Part shown: in pieces, positions 43,835-53,397 of the stretch
Position numbering within the stretch: position 1 is the stretch's first letter
Layout: each line of letters opens with the position of its first letter
NCBI GenBank assembly: GCA_900543485.1
Contig: UQRM01000001.1
Span: forward strand, 1-64,000
Direction: 5' to 3'
Origin: an uncultured Eubacterium sp.
Lineage (GTDB): Bacteria; Bacillota; Clostridia; Peptostreptococcales; Anaerovoracaceae
DNA length: 64,000 nucleotides
The notes under the pieces: model-generated
What the model saw: the letters and a program-made list of their open reading frames with translations, nothing else
Databases searched by the model: none
What the model was told of the DNA's origin: nothing
Translations under genes and position numbers: made by a program

Positions 43835-45183
43835 TGAGGTACGGACTTGTCGGAAAAACGCTGGCCCACAGCTACTCAAAGGAGATCCACGAGTCTCTGG
43901 GTCGCTACGAATACGACCTTTTCAGCCTGTCATCAGATGAGATGACGGACCTTGTCAGAAGCGGCGACTTCGACGGTCTCAACATCACCATACCGTACAA
44001 GAAGGACGTTATCCCACTCTGCGATGAGGTGTCCGATCTTGCACGCGCGATAGGCGCCGTCAACACGCTGTACTGGAAAGATCCGGGTGCTCAGAGCGGG
44101 CGCATCCTCGTCGGTCACAATACCGACTATGAAGGTTTTCTGTACGCGGCAAAGCGCGCCGACATCACCTTTGAGGGGAAGAACGTGCTCGTGCTCGGCA
44201 GCGGCGGCACATCCCTGACGGTTAGGAAAGCCGTCTCCGACAGCGGCGCGGCAAAGGTATACGTCGCGTCCCGAAGGCCGCCGGCCAGCACGGATAAGCC
44301 CACCGGCTGCACAACGGCGCCGTTGGACACGTCGGACCATTTGCCTGCTGACGCGCCGGGCTCCGGCTGCGACATACGGCTCATCTCCTACAGTCAGCTG
44401 CCCGATATAGCGTCCTCCGTTCAGGTCATCGTTAACACGACGCCTGTGGGGACATACCCGGACAATCTGAAAAGCGTCATTGAGCTTTCGGATCTTCCGC
44501 ATTGCGAATCGGTGATAGACGTTATATATAATCCGTTCAAAACCAGGTTGCTCCTCGATGCCGAAAAAGCCGGCCTTCGCTTTTCCAACGGCCTGCCTAT
44601 GCTGGTAGCGCAAGCCACAGCGGCAGCCGGATATTTTCTCGGAACGCCGGGAGCTTTCGAAAATGAAAACGAGCGCATAATAGACGCCATGACAAGACGC
44701 ATGGAAAATCTGGTGCTCATCGGGATGCCGGGAAGCGGCAAATCCACCATCGGTCGCCTGCTGGCCAGTCAAACGGGAAAGCGCCTGGTAGATATGGATA
44801 TCGAGATCGAAAAACGCGCGGGGATGACTATACCCGAGATATTCCAACGTTTCGGCGAGGAGCGTTTTCGCGATATGGAAAGCGGGACAGCCGCGGATCT
44901 GGGAAAAGAGCGAGGTCTCGTGATCGCTACAGGCGGCGGTACGATCCTGCGCCCCGAAAACGTAGCTGCCCTCAGACAAAACGGTAAAGTCATACATATC
45001 CGGCGACCGGTCTTCAGTCTCCCTATGGACGGCAGACCGCTGTCCAAGGACATGGGCACCCTCAAATCGATGGAGCATGAAAGGCTTCCCATATACGAAG
45101 CCGCTTCCGATATGGCTTTCGATAACAGCGTCGATCTCTCCGAAGAGGAGCTGGCTGCGCGATTGGCCGCATTCATCGGATAA
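43831..45183 (+). CDS. aroE/aroK: Shikimate dehydrogenase - shikimate kinase fusion
   Basis: The 450-residue protein joins two pathway enzymes. Residues about 1-285 are an AroE-type shikimate dehydrogenase (GKTLAHSYSKEIH, NITIPYKK, AIGAVNTLY, NTDYEGF, GSGGTSLTVRKA). Residues about 290-450 are a shikimate kinase with Walker A GMPGSGKST (about 298-306), DMDIEIEKR and GGGTIL. Together they reduce 3-dehydroshikimate and phosphorylate shikimate. The fusion order is opposite to the fungal AROM arrangement and less common in bacteria. It ends the operon; no 3-dehydroquinate dehydratase (AroD/AroQ) gene is in the window. Confidence 0.94.
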   Translation: MMRYGLVGKTLAHSYSKEIHESLGRYEYDLFSLSSDEMTDLVRSGDFDGLNITIPYKKDVIPLCDEVSDLARAIGAVNTLYWKDPGAQSGRILVGHNTDYEGFLYAAKRADITFEGKNVLVLGSGGTSLTVRKAVSDSGAAKVYVASRRPPASTDKPTGCTTAPLDTSDHLPADAPGSGCDIRLISYSQLPDIASSVQVIVNTTPVGTYPDNLKSVIELSDLPHCESVIDVIYNPFKTRLLLDAEKAGLRFSNGLPMLVAQATAAAGYFLGTPGAFENENERIIDAMTRRMENLVLIGMPGSGKSTIGRLLASQTGKRLVDMDIEIEKRAGMTIPEIFQRFGEERFRDMESGTAADLGKERGLVIATGGGTILRPENVAALRQNGKVIHIRRPVFSLPMDGRPLSKDMGTLKSMEHERLPIYEAASDMAFDNSVDLSEEELAARLAAFIG

Positions 45184-45332
45184 GCTCTGTCCGGCGCATA
45201 TATACGCAAAATAGATACGCCATACGGAGCTGCCTGCGGCAGAGGTTTCGAGATGACTTCTCCGCTCAATAAAGAAATGAGCATGACGGGATCAATTTTC
45301 TTAAAAATCAGCTCCGGAAAGACTATAGCTTA

Positions 45333-45341
45333 TGATATAAT
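45333..45341 (+). promoter_or_regulatory. Extended -10 promoter for the DUF1847 gene
   Basis: TGATATAAT (45333-45341) is a perfect extended -10 element, 35 bp upstream of the start codon; no good -35 is present, as is usual for this class. Confidence 0.6.
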
Positions 45342-45375
45342 GGAAAAAACAGTAAGTATATTCCAAGAGGTTACC

Positions 45376-46032
45376 ATGAAAAAAGATAAAATAATGCGAA
45401 GCTGTATCGACTGTGCATCCAAAGGCTGCGATATGAAAGGCGGGAAGTTCCCTGATTTCTGTCTCACCGAAAATCTTGATCCGGAGCTGCTGGATAAAGC
45501 AATGTCGCTCTATACAGATGACGAGGAAAACCACAATGTCACTATCGCGTCTGCGGAAGTGGAATACGAAAACTACTGCAAAATGACGCGGATCGAGGAG
45601 ATCATGGAGTTTGCAAAGAAAATCGGCGCCGGAAAGCTGGGGATCGCCACATGCGTTGGTCTGCTGGCAGAGGCCCGCACGGCAGCAAAGATATTCAGAT
45701 GCCACGGCTTCGAAGTCGTCGGCGCTGCATGTAAGATAGGCGCTCAGCCCAAGACGCGCGTCGGCATAAGTCCGGAGTGTGAAGCCGTGGGAAAAAACAT
45801 GTGCAACCCCATAATGCAGGCGAAGCTCCTCAATAGAGAAAAGACCGACCTCAACATAGTGATCGGTCTCTGCGTCGGCCACGACAGCCTGTTTTACAAA
45901 TACTCTGACGCTCTGTGCACCACTCTCGTAACCAAGGACCGAGTCCTCGCTCACAACCCTGTCGGTGCGCTTTATCAGGCAGGATCGTATTATTCCAGAC
46001 TCATGAAGAGCGACACCACAGACGAGAAATAA
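45376..46032 (+). CDS. DUF1847 metal-binding protein
   Basis: The 218-residue protein has the cysteine pattern of DUF1847 proteins: CIDCASKGCD near the start, a FCLTE segment, and further conserved cysteines, including GVGLLA-like ATCVGLLAEA, CKIG and MCNP. Such proteins are thought to bind an iron-sulfur cluster or another metal; no function is established. ATG 45376 follows AAGAGG. It has its own promoter and so is probably separate from the aro operon. Confidence 0.85.
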   Translation: MKKDKIMRSCIDCASKGCDMKGGKFPDFCLTENLDPELLDKAMSLYTDDEENHNVTIASAEVEYENYCKMTRIEEIMEFAKKIGAGKLGIATCVGLLAEARTAAKIFRCHGFEVVGAACKIGAQPKTRVGISPECEAVGKNMCNPIMQAKLLNREKTDLNIVIGLCVGHDSLFYKYSDALCTTLVTKDRVLAHNPVGALYQAGSYYSRLMKSDTTDEK

Positions 46033-46064
46033 CTGTCCCTTGAAAACGAAGCCATCACCCAGGA

Positions 46065-46311
46065 ATGCTAAAAAGGATCTGTTATCGACGCACAATAGGC
46101 ATAAATTACGATTACGCGATGCTCACAGACGGTACAAAATGCCTAAAATCCACAAAACACTCGGCATTTTGGCATAAAATCAACGGTTACCTGTCCGAAA
46201 TATGCCTAAAACAATATCTAAAACTGATTTTTTATTATTTCGCTATCAGAAGAGCTTGAAATACAACAGTCATTATGCCAATTGACAAACAAAATTCTCT
46301 GTTATAGGCAT
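46065..46311. repeat. Alternating-orientation ATGCCT motif array (four pairs, one site lost)
   Basis: ATGCCT (+) and AGGCAT (-) or one-base variants start at 46065 (ATGCTA), 46097(-), 46139(+), 46170(-, TGGCAT), 46202(+), 46275(+, ATGCCA) and 46306(-). Intervals are 32, 42, 31, 32, 73 and 31 bp; 73 equals 31 plus 42, the spacing expected if the sixth site near 46233 has decayed. Oriented copies read roughly AAAATGCCTAAAA. The layout therefore equals that of the TATCGC array at 13459-13699 with a different motif. It fills the gap between the DUF1847 gene and the convergent ABC genes. Confidence 0.78.
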
Positions 46312-46354
46312 TTCTTGATGAGGCGATAACAGGAGCTTACAGCCGCCAACCCGT

Positions 46355-46412
46355 ATCAAAAAAGGACTGTCGCCCTGACAGTTATTCCCCGTTAATGCGA
46401 CAGCCTTTTCTG
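46355..46412. terminator. Bidirectional terminator between the DUF1847 gene and the ABC exporter operon
   Basis: AAAGGACTGTCGC (46361-46373) pairs with GCGACAGCCTTT (46397-46408) with one mismatch, giving an A-run on the left and T-run on the right, so it can act in both directions. Confidence 0.8.
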
Positions 46413-46531
46413 TTCTATCTTTTCTATCCCCTCTTCCCCTCTTTGCGGCGATTTCTCACCGGCCTTGATATCAGAAGCCTTTTCCCCAATAATATCCTCT
46501 CAGCTCTGCCGACACCTTTCCTGCCTTTTGC

Positions 46532-48439
46532 TTACTCGGCAAAATTACCCGTATAGAGCTGATAATACTTGCCTTTCTCCTCGATGAGTTCGTCGTGGGT
46601 ACCCCGCTCGATGATACGGCCCTGTTCCATTACCATGATACAGTCAGAGTTCTTTACCGTCGACAACCGGTGGGCTATGACGAAAGTAGTCCTGCCCTTC
46701 ATCAGGGCGTCCATTCCGGCCTGAACCAGCTTCTCGGTACGGGTGTCTATGGAAGATGTGGCCTCGTCCAGTATCAGCGCCGGCGGATCGGCCACTGCGG
46801 CCCTGGCGATAGCCAGCAGCTGACGCTGGCCCTGGCTCAGGTTGGAACCGTCTCCCGTCAGCATAGTATCATATCCATCAGGCAATCTGCGTATAAACCC
46901 GTCAGCGTTGGCCAGCTTGGCAGCATTGATACATTCTTCATCGGTGGCGTCCAGCTTGCCGTAACGTATATTGTCCATAACAGTACCTGTAAAAAGATGT
47001 GTATCCTGAAGGACCATACCCAGAGATCTCCTCAGATCCGGTTTTTTTATCTTATTTATGTTGATGCCATCGTAGCGGATCTTGCCGTCAGCGATATCAT
47101 AGAACCTGTTTATCAGGTTTGTAATGGTAGTCTTGCCGGCGCCTGTCGCTCCTACGAATGCTATCTTCTGTCCCGGTTTGGCCCACAGGCTTATATCGTG
47201 AAGTACGATCTTATCATCCGTATATCCGAAATCCACATTTTCGAATACTACTCCACCTTCCTGCTTCGTATATGTGATCGTTCCATCATCCTTGTGCGGA
47301 TGTTTCCACGCCCACAGATTGGTCCTGACATCGGATTCTGTCAGATCACCGTTCTCATCTTCTCTGGCGTTGACCAGCTCCACATAACCCTCGTCGCTCT
47401 CCGGCTCCTGATCCATCAGGCTGAATACACGATGCGCGCCTGCTGCGGCGTTGACTACGAAATTGAGCTGCTGGCTCACCTGAGTTATCGGATTGGTGAA
47501 ACTCTTGTTGAGACCAACGAAAGTGACTACCGTACCGATGGTCACTCCTGCCCATCCGTTTATCCCGAGAACAGCGCCGACTATAGCCACTAAAGCATAG
47601 CTTATCCAACCGATATTGGCGTTGACCGGCATCAGCAGGTTAGCATAGCTGTTGGCTTTATTGTTACTGTCTCTCAGCTCCTCATTGACCTTTCGAAAAT
47701 CCTCTATGGCCTCCTGTTCATGACAGAAAACCTTGACTACCTTCTGTCCATCCAGCATTTCCTCAATGAATCCATCTACGACACCCAGATCCATCTGTTG
47801 TTTGATATAAAACCTTCCTGACTTCTTGGAAAGGCTGGCAGTGACCATCAGCATAGCTATCGCCGTCAATATTGAGATCACCGTCAGCACTGGATTGAGG
47901 ATTATCATAGTCACCAGAGTGGCTGTCAACGTGATCAGTGAATTTATTATCTGTGGAACGCTCTGGCTCAGCATCTGTCTCAGCGTATCCACATCATTGG
48001 TATATACCGACATGATGTCGCCATGGGCGTGAGTATCAAAATACTTGATAGGCAGAGATTCCATCCTGTAAAAGAGATCGTCTCTCAGACGGAGCATGGT
48101 TCCCTGGCTGACCGTGACCATTATCCTGGTATAAGCATACGCCGTTATGACACCGACCCCCAGGACACATACGAGACGGATAAGATCCGCCGCCAGACCG
48201 CTGAAATCGCTGGTCCCGCTGGCCAGCATCGGAGCTATATAATCGTCTACCAATGTCTGTGGGAACGTCGCTCCGATGACCGTCGCGATGGCTGTTATCA
48301 GGATACAGAGTATGACGATAGCAAATCGTCCTTTATAATAGTGAAGCATATATTTTATCACCCGGGTTATGACCCCGGTAGCCGTATGGACTCTGCCGCC
48401 CGGCTTCTTTTCTTTCATGTTCCTTTTGTTGTCTTCCAT
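46532..48439 (-). CDS. ABC exporter half-transporter (heterodimer partner B)
   Basis: The 635-residue protein has six membrane segments (about 35-330) and an ABC ATPase with Walker A GATGAGKTT, signature LSQGQRQLLAIARA and Walker B ALILDEATSSID. An insert of about 35 residues just before the ATPase domain (DENGDLTESDVRTN...) is unusual. It follows its partner gene by 27 bp, so the pair is probably a heterodimeric multidrug exporter of the BmrCD/LmrCD type. The divergent LysR regulator may control it. Confidence 0.92.
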   Translation of the reverse strand: MEDNKRNMKEKKPGGRVHTATGVITRVIKYMLHYYKGRFAIVILCILITAIATVIGATFPQTLVDDYIAPMLASGTSDFSGLAADLIRLVCVLGVGVITAYAYTRIMVTVSQGTMLRLRDDLFYRMESLPIKYFDTHAHGDIMSVYTNDVDTLRQMLSQSVPQIINSLITLTATLVTMIILNPVLTVISILTAIAMLMVTASLSKKSGRFYIKQQMDLGVVDGFIEEMLDGQKVVKVFCHEQEAIEDFRKVNEELRDSNNKANSYANLLMPVNANIGWISYALVAIVGAVLGINGWAGVTIGTVVTFVGLNKSFTNPITQVSQQLNFVVNAAAGAHRVFSLMDQEPESDEGYVELVNAREDENGDLTESDVRTNLWAWKHPHKDDGTITYTKQEGGVVFENVDFGYTDDKIVLHDISLWAKPGQKIAFVGATGAGKTTITNLINRFYDIADGKIRYDGININKIKKPDLRRSLGMVLQDTHLFTGTVMDNIRYGKLDATDEECINAAKLANADGFIRRLPDGYDTMLTGDGSNLSQGQRQLLAIARAAVADPPALILDEATSSIDTRTEKLVQAGMDALMKGRTTFVIAHRLSTVKNSDCIMVMEQGRIIERGTHDELIEEKGKYYQLYTGNFAE

Positions 48440-48466
48440 TATCCCTTTTCCTCCTTTCCTCTATCC

Positions 48467-50206
48467 TTAAGCCGGCTGGTCGAAATCGCCGCCGCCTTCC
48501 AGCTGCGAGTTGTATATTTCCTGATAGATATCATTGTTTTTCAACAAGTTCTCATGAGTATCGAAGGCGTCTATCCTGCCGTTCTCCAGCACCAATATCC
48601 TGTCGGCCGACTGGACGCTGGAAACACGCTGTGCGATGATTATCTTTGTCGTACCCGGGATCTTTTCCGCGAAAGCTTCCCTTATCCTGGCGTCTGTAGC
48701 CGTATCGACAGCACTGGTAGAATCGTCCAGGATCAGCACTTTCGGCTTTTTCAGCAGCGCTCTGGCGATACAAAGTCGCTGTTTCTGACCGCCTGAAACG
48801 TTGGCCCCGCCCCGCTCTATCTTGGTCTCATATCCTTCCGGCATCTTGTCGATGAACTCGTCAGCACAGGCCGCCTTGCATGCTTCTATGCATTCTTCCC
48901 TTGTAGCGTCAGGATTCCCCCAGCGCAGGTTGTCGAGGATAGAACCGGAAAACAGCGTATTCTTCTGAAGCACTACAGAAACCTGATTTCTCAGGACTTC
49001 CGTGTCATATCTGCGCACGTCGAGTCCGCCTACGCACACTGAACCGCTGTCCACATCATACAGCCGGCATATGAGATTCACCAGGCTACTCTTTCCGGAA
49101 CCTGTACCGCCTATGACTCCGATAGTCTCCCCCGATCTTATATGAAGGTCTATATCCGACAAAGCATTCTTGCCGCTGCCATGTTTGTATGAAAAATCCA
49201 CATGATTGAAGTCGATGCTGCCGTCTTTCACCGTCATCACCGGGTTTTCCGGATCAGTCAGGTCCGGCTCCTCGCTCAGCACCTCACTGATACGACGTAT
49301 GCTGGCCAGCGACATGCTGATGAGCACGACGATCATGGAAAGCATCATCAGGCTCATCATGAGCGCCATGATATAACTGAAAAGACTGGTCAGATCACCA
49401 GTGGACATGGAGCCGCCTACGATGAACTGAGCGCCCAGCCACGATACGGAGATGATACAGAAATATATGGCTATCATCATAGCCGGGCTGTTGAAAGCCA
49501 GGAGCTTTTCCGCCTTGACCGAAAGATCATAAAGCCCCCTGGACGCGCCGGAAAATTTCAGATTCTCATGCTCCTCACGGACAAATGCCTTTACTACTCT
49601 TATAGCCGTTATGTTTTCCTGAACGCTGGCGTTCAGATCATCATATCTGCGGAATACCTGTCTGAAGATCTTCAACGTCACCACCATGATGGCCCCGATA
49701 ACGACTACCAGGAACGCTATGGCGATCAGGAACATGAGGCTGAGACGCGGGCTGATGATTATGCACATGATGTAACTGAACACCAGCGTCAGCGGCGAGC
49801 GGACAGCTATACGGATGACCATCATGAAGGCCATCTGCACGTTGGTGATATCCGTCGTCATCCTGGTCACCAGTCCCGGTACACTGAATTTATCAATATT
49901 GGAGAAGGAGAAGGTCTGTATCTTCATATATATCCCTTCTCTGAGATTGGCCGCCAGCCCTGATGCCGCTCCCGCGGCGTTCTTTCCGGCCATGGCGCCG
50001 AAGAACAAACTCAGGAACGCCATGACGATTATCAACGCTCCATAACGATAGACCGCCGGCAGATTTTCCGCCTGGATGCCTCTGTCTATTATCATGGCCG
50101 TAACAAACGGTATGAGTATTTCCATGATCACTTCCAGCGTCGTGAAGCTGATACATCTAAATGTTTCCTTTTTATATTGCTTAAGCTGCTGTAAAACTTT
50201 TCTCAA
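48467..50206 (-). CDS. ABC exporter half-transporter (heterodimer partner A)
   Basis: The 579-residue protein has six membrane segments (about 20-300) and an ABC ATPase with GGTGSGKSS, VSGGQKQRLCIARA and VLILDDSTSAVD. The Asp-for-Glu change after Walker B (LDDS) marks the degenerate site typical of one half of heterodimeric exporters such as BmrC and LmrC. It begins at TTG 50206, about eight bases after a GGGGG site. It is divergent from the LysR gene across a 153-bp region. Confidence 0.92.
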   Translation of the reverse strand: MRKVLQQLKQYKKETFRCISFTTLEVIMEILIPFVTAMIIDRGIQAENLPAVYRYGALIIVMAFLSLFFGAMAGKNAAGAASGLAANLREGIYMKIQTFSFSNIDKFSVPGLVTRMTTDITNVQMAFMMVIRIAVRSPLTLVFSYIMCIIISPRLSLMFLIAIAFLVVVIGAIMVVTLKIFRQVFRRYDDLNASVQENITAIRVVKAFVREEHENLKFSGASRGLYDLSVKAEKLLAFNSPAMMIAIYFCIISVSWLGAQFIVGGSMSTGDLTSLFSYIMALMMSLMMLSMIVVLISMSLASIRRISEVLSEEPDLTDPENPVMTVKDGSIDFNHVDFSYKHGSGKNALSDIDLHIRSGETIGVIGGTGSGKSSLVNLICRLYDVDSGSVCVGGLDVRRYDTEVLRNQVSVVLQKNTLFSGSILDNLRWGNPDATREECIEACKAACADEFIDKMPEGYETKIERGGANVSGGQKQRLCIARALLKKPKVLILDDSTSAVDTATDARIREAFAEKIPGTTKIIIAQRVSSVQSADRILVLENGRIDAFDTHENLLKNNDIYQEIYNSQLEGGGDFDQPA

Positions 50207-50316
50207 TGTTAAACCCCCTTCTTGTAAGTCTTGTCGTTTACCTTCCGCTTGATTCCCAGCAATTCATATCCTTTTTATTAAAGCATATTTTCACTTGAAA
50301 AAGAAGCGAAAAAATG

Positions 50317-50329
50317 TCATTATTAATGA
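50317..50329. promoter_or_regulatory. LysR-type operator candidate
   Basis: TCATTATTAATGA is a perfect 13-bp palindrome about the central T and fits the T-N11-A rule for LysR-family binding sites. It lies 30 bp before the LysR start and about 110 bp before the divergent ABC operon, the usual place for shared control. Confidence 0.6.
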
Positions 50330-50359
50330 TATAAACGCAATAATGGGAGGAGATTCAAA

Positions 50360-51235
50360 TTGAATACACAACAATTGGAAACCTTTGTCCAGGTGGCGGA
50401 GAACCTGAATTTCGCCAGAGCCGCCGAGGCGCTCAATATCACTCAGTCAGCCGTCTCACGCCAGATACACGCGCTGGAGGACGAGCTGGGAGCCAAGCTG
50501 CTCCACAGGACCACCAGGACAGTAACTCTCACCCCCGCAGGCATCAGCTTCCTCACCGACGCGAAGCACATCATCGGCAGGCTGAAATTCGCCGTGGGAA
50601 AAATACAGCACCAGACCGACTCCGACATACAGATTCTGTCAATCGGCTGCGGCAACGACGCCCATCTGGAATTTCTCCACAAAGCTCTGTCCGTATGCCA
50701 CGACGAGATCCCGGCCTTCCATCCTTTCCTGAGGATAATCTCCCACAGATCCCTGCTGAATCTCTTCTATCAGGGGGAGATCGAAGTACTGGCAGGATTC
50801 AGGAATGATATCCCTGTCAAAGGAGGTATCATTTTCAACGAGATCTCCCGCCTTTCCCTGTGCTGCGTACTCCCCAGATCACATCCCTACGCCAATAAGG
50901 AGAAAATCTATCAGCAGGAGCTCCTCTCGGAAAGTCTGGTCACATGCAGCTCCTACGCCATACCGGGACAGGCCATCGAATATCAGAACAGAATAGCCGA
51001 ATACATGTCTCCTGAGGCAGTCCATCCCTGTGACAATCCTCAGGCGGCTCTGGCTCTCGTTCGTGCCGGATACGGATATTCCATCCTTCCCGAAAGCAGA
51101 TTTCACAACGACGGACTGTGTTACATCCCGCTGGCCGATCCGAAGTCGGAACCACTGTCATGCGGGCTCTTTTACAAAAAAGGGGCTTCCAACCCTCTCC
51201 TGAAAAAATTCATTTCCATCGCGGAAAAGGTGTGA
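50360..51235 (+). CDS. LysR-family transcriptional regulator
   Basis: The 291-residue protein has the LysR winged helix-turn-helix (1-60; LNFARAAEALNITQSAVSRQIHALEDELGAKLLHRTTRTV) and an effector-binding domain. The start is TTG 50360, seven bases after GGGAGGAG, with no better ATG. Being divergent from the ABC exporter pair, it probably regulates that pair and itself. The effector is not evident. Confidence 0.92.
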   Translation: MNTQQLETFVQVAENLNFARAAEALNITQSAVSRQIHALEDELGAKLLHRTTRTVTLTPAGISFLTDAKHIIGRLKFAVGKIQHQTDSDIQILSIGCGNDAHLEFLHKALSVCHDEIPAFHPFLRIISHRSLLNLFYQGEIEVLAGFRNDIPVKGGIIFNEISRLSLCCVLPRSHPYANKEKIYQQELLSESLVTCSSYAIPGQAIEYQNRIAEYMSPEAVHPCDNPQAALALVRAGYGYSILPESRFHNDGLCYIPLADPKSEPLSCGLFYKKGASNPLLKKFISIAEKV

Positions 51236-51415
51236 GGCAGGCCGGACCGGAAGGCTGTGTGGGTGAAGAATCGAGCCGGTTCAAAGGGGCGTATCAAGGA
51301 TGATCATATGAGAAGGCCGTGATCCCCGTCAAAATGAACCGCTCGAGATATTCTGACCGTCCGTGTCCGGCCGGCAATCACCCAATGCCTGACTCCTGCC
51401 TGCTGACAAAGACAA

Positions 51416-51444
51416 TTGCTTTTCCTTATCCCCTCTGATATACT
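51416..51444 (+). promoter_or_regulatory. Promoter of vanR-vanS
   Basis: TTGCTT (51416-51421) and TATACT (51439-51444) are separated by 17 bp, 22 bp upstream of the vanR start. The 230-bp gap after the LysR gene shows nothing else. Confidence 0.65.
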
Positions 51445-51465
51445 TGTGCCGGAAAAGGTGGTATC

Positions 51466-52194
51466 ATGAAAAACGCTGCGAAAGAAAAAATATTGATAGT
51501 TGACGACGAGACAGCCATCGCTGACCTGATGGAGGTCTATCTGAAAAACGAAGGATACGATGTCCTCAAATTTTATGACGGAAAAAGCGCGATCAAGTGT
51601 ATCGACAACGAAACGGATATCGATCTGGCGCTGCTGGATGTGATGCTGCCTGATATGGACGGCTTCTCCATTTGCCTCCATATCAGGGAAAAACACTTCT
51701 ATCCCGTGATCATGCTGACGGCTAAGGTGGAGGACATGGATAAGATAACAGGACTTACCCTGGGTGCCGACGACTACATCACAAAGCCCTTCAATCCGTT
51801 AGAAGTAGTGGCCCGCGTCAAGACTCAGCTGCGCCGCTACAGACGATACAACGATGCCGGAGCAGCCGGCTCCGTCGATGCTGCCAACACGGACCCTGAT
51901 GAGCTGGATATCCGCAATCTGCACATTTCCAAGGCAAGCCACAAATGCCTCCTCAATGACAGAGAGCTGACCCTGACACCCATGGAGTTCTCCATCCTGT
52001 GGTACCTGTGTCAGCATCGCGGGAAGGTCGTCTCATCAGAAGAGCTGTTCGAGGCCGTCTGGGGCGAGAAATACATGGATAATAACAACACCGTCATGGC
52101 TCACATCGCCCGTCTCCGTGAAAAGATGGGAGAGCCTGCGAGAAAACCTAAATTCATAAAGACAGTCTGGGGGGTGGGCTATACAATTGAGTAA
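51466..52194 (+). CDS. vanR: VanR-type response regulator
   Basis: The 242-residue OmpR-family regulator has a receiver domain with the phosphorylation Asp in LLDVMLPDMDG and a winged-helix DNA-binding domain with MAHIARLREKMGEP..FIKTVWGVGYTIE. It is followed by the kinase gene with an 8-bp overlap and then by vanG, vanXY and vanT, so it is the regulator of a VanG-type cluster. Confidence 0.92.
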   Translation: MKNAAKEKILIVDDETAIADLMEVYLKNEGYDVLKFYDGKSAIKCIDNETDIDLALLDVMLPDMDGFSICLHIREKHFYPVIMLTAKVEDMDKITGLTLGADDYITKPFNPLEVVARVKTQLRRYRRYNDAGAAGSVDAANTDPDELDIRNLHISKASHKCLLNDRELTLTPMEFSILWYLCQHRGKVVSSEELFEAVWGEKYMDNNNTVMAHIARLREKMGEPARKPKFIKTVWGVGYTIE

Positions 52195-53317
52195 TAAAAA
52201 CAGTGCTTCTCAACGAAGCCGCCTTTCGAGGCAGATCCTCGCGAAATACTTTCTTTCAGTCATCGGTTTCATCGTAGCCTTCGTGGCGATCGTCCTGATA
52301 CTCTGGCGCGTTTCCGCCACTATCACCTGGTACGAGGACGACCTGCTGTATCGTTCCCTGATATACGTGCGGGAATACATCCTTCTGTTCGGAGGCATTC
52401 CCCTCATCCTGGGCATCGTCCTTATAACATACTACTTCATATCCAGGCCTCTGCGATACCTGGATCAGGTGGTAGAGGCGTCGGAACAGCTGATGACATC
52501 CGGAGATGAACCCGTAAAGCTGCCTGCCGATCTGAAGACTGTCCAGGACGAGATGAACCTGCTCCGGGAACAAAACATCCGCAGCAGACGGGCCGCCAGA
52601 GAAGCCGAGCAACGGAAAAACGACCTGATAGTATATCTGGCTCACGACCTGAAAACACCGCTCACCGGCGTGACAGGCTATCTCAGTCTGCTCCGTGACG
52701 AACCGGATATCTCAGATACCACCCGCAGCAAATATCTGAACATCGCCCTGGAAAAAGCCCAGCGCCTGGAAGATCTGATAAATGAATTCTTTGAAATCAC
52801 CCGCTTCAATCTCTCCTCCATATCGCTGGAGCTGGAACGGACCAACCTTACAAGGATGTTGGAGCAGATCACCTACGAATTCAGCCCTGTCCTGTCTGAG
52901 AAAAATCTGATGATCGACACTCAGCTGGAACCGGATACGGAAATCACGTGCGACCGCGACAAGCTGGAACGGGTCTTCGATAACCTCATCAGGAACGCCA
53001 TAAACTACAGCTATCCTGATTCGACCATTTGCTTTTTTATGGAGCATACAGACCTGCCTGCCCCAGGCGCTCTCATCACTGTAAAGAACCATGGGAAAAC
53101 CATTCCTGCCGACAAGCTGGAGCGCATATTCGAGCAATTCTTCCGACTGGATCCGGCTCGTTCCGCATCCACGGGAGGATCCGGTCTGGGGCTTGCCATC
53201 GCCAAAGAGATCGTAGAGACGCACGGGGGTCGCATCTCCGCGTCCAGCCGGGATGAAACCATCACCTTCACGGTTTTCCTGCCGGAAAAGCCCCCTCAAC
53301 CGGAGCCCTCTGCCTGA
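52187..53317 (+). CDS. vanS: VanS-type sensor histidine kinase
   Basis: The 376-residue kinase has two membrane segments (about 18-40 and 60-84), a linker, the dimerisation/phosphoacceptor motif AHDLKTPLTGV, and an ATPase domain with NLIRNAINY and GGSGLGLAIAKEI. The external loop is only about 20 residues, as in VanG-type VanS proteins. It starts at TTG 52187 inside the end of vanR with a G-rich site upstream. Confidence 0.92.
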   Translation: MSNKNSASQRSRLSRQILAKYFLSVIGFIVAFVAIVLILWRVSATITWYEDDLLYRSLIYVREYILLFGGIPLILGIVLITYYFISRPLRYLDQVVEASEQLMTSGDEPVKLPADLKTVQDEMNLLREQNIRSRRAAREAEQRKNDLIVYLAHDLKTPLTGVTGYLSLLRDEPDISDTTRSKYLNIALEKAQRLEDLINEFFEITRFNLSSISLELERTNLTRMLEQITYEFSPVLSEKNLMIDTQLEPDTEITCDRDKLERVFDNLIRNAINYSYPDSTICFFMEHTDLPAPGALITVKNHGKTIPADKLERIFEQFFRLDPARSASTGGSGLGLAIAKEIVETHGGRISASSRDETITFTVFLPEKPPQPEPSA

Positions 53318-53337
53318 TATTGTCCGATGTCATAAAA

Positions 53338-53349
53338 TCGTAAGGATTT
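53338..53349 (+). promoter_or_regulatory. Candidate VanR-binding site
   Basis: TCGTAAGGATTT resembles the 12-bp VanR site TCGTANGAAANT reported for VanA-type clusters, with two mismatches at defined positions. It lies just after vanS and 50 bp before a terminator hairpin. The match is by memory of the consensus and needs checking. Confidence 0.35.
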
Positions 53350-53397
53350 CCCAATAAAAACTCAACATCTGACGTATGTTCTCCACATAAATGTCCC

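Noticed and set aside
45184..45250. Terminator after the aroE-aroK fusion
   Set aside because: Only a weak CTGCC/GGCAG hairpin without a T-run is seen, not enough to call.
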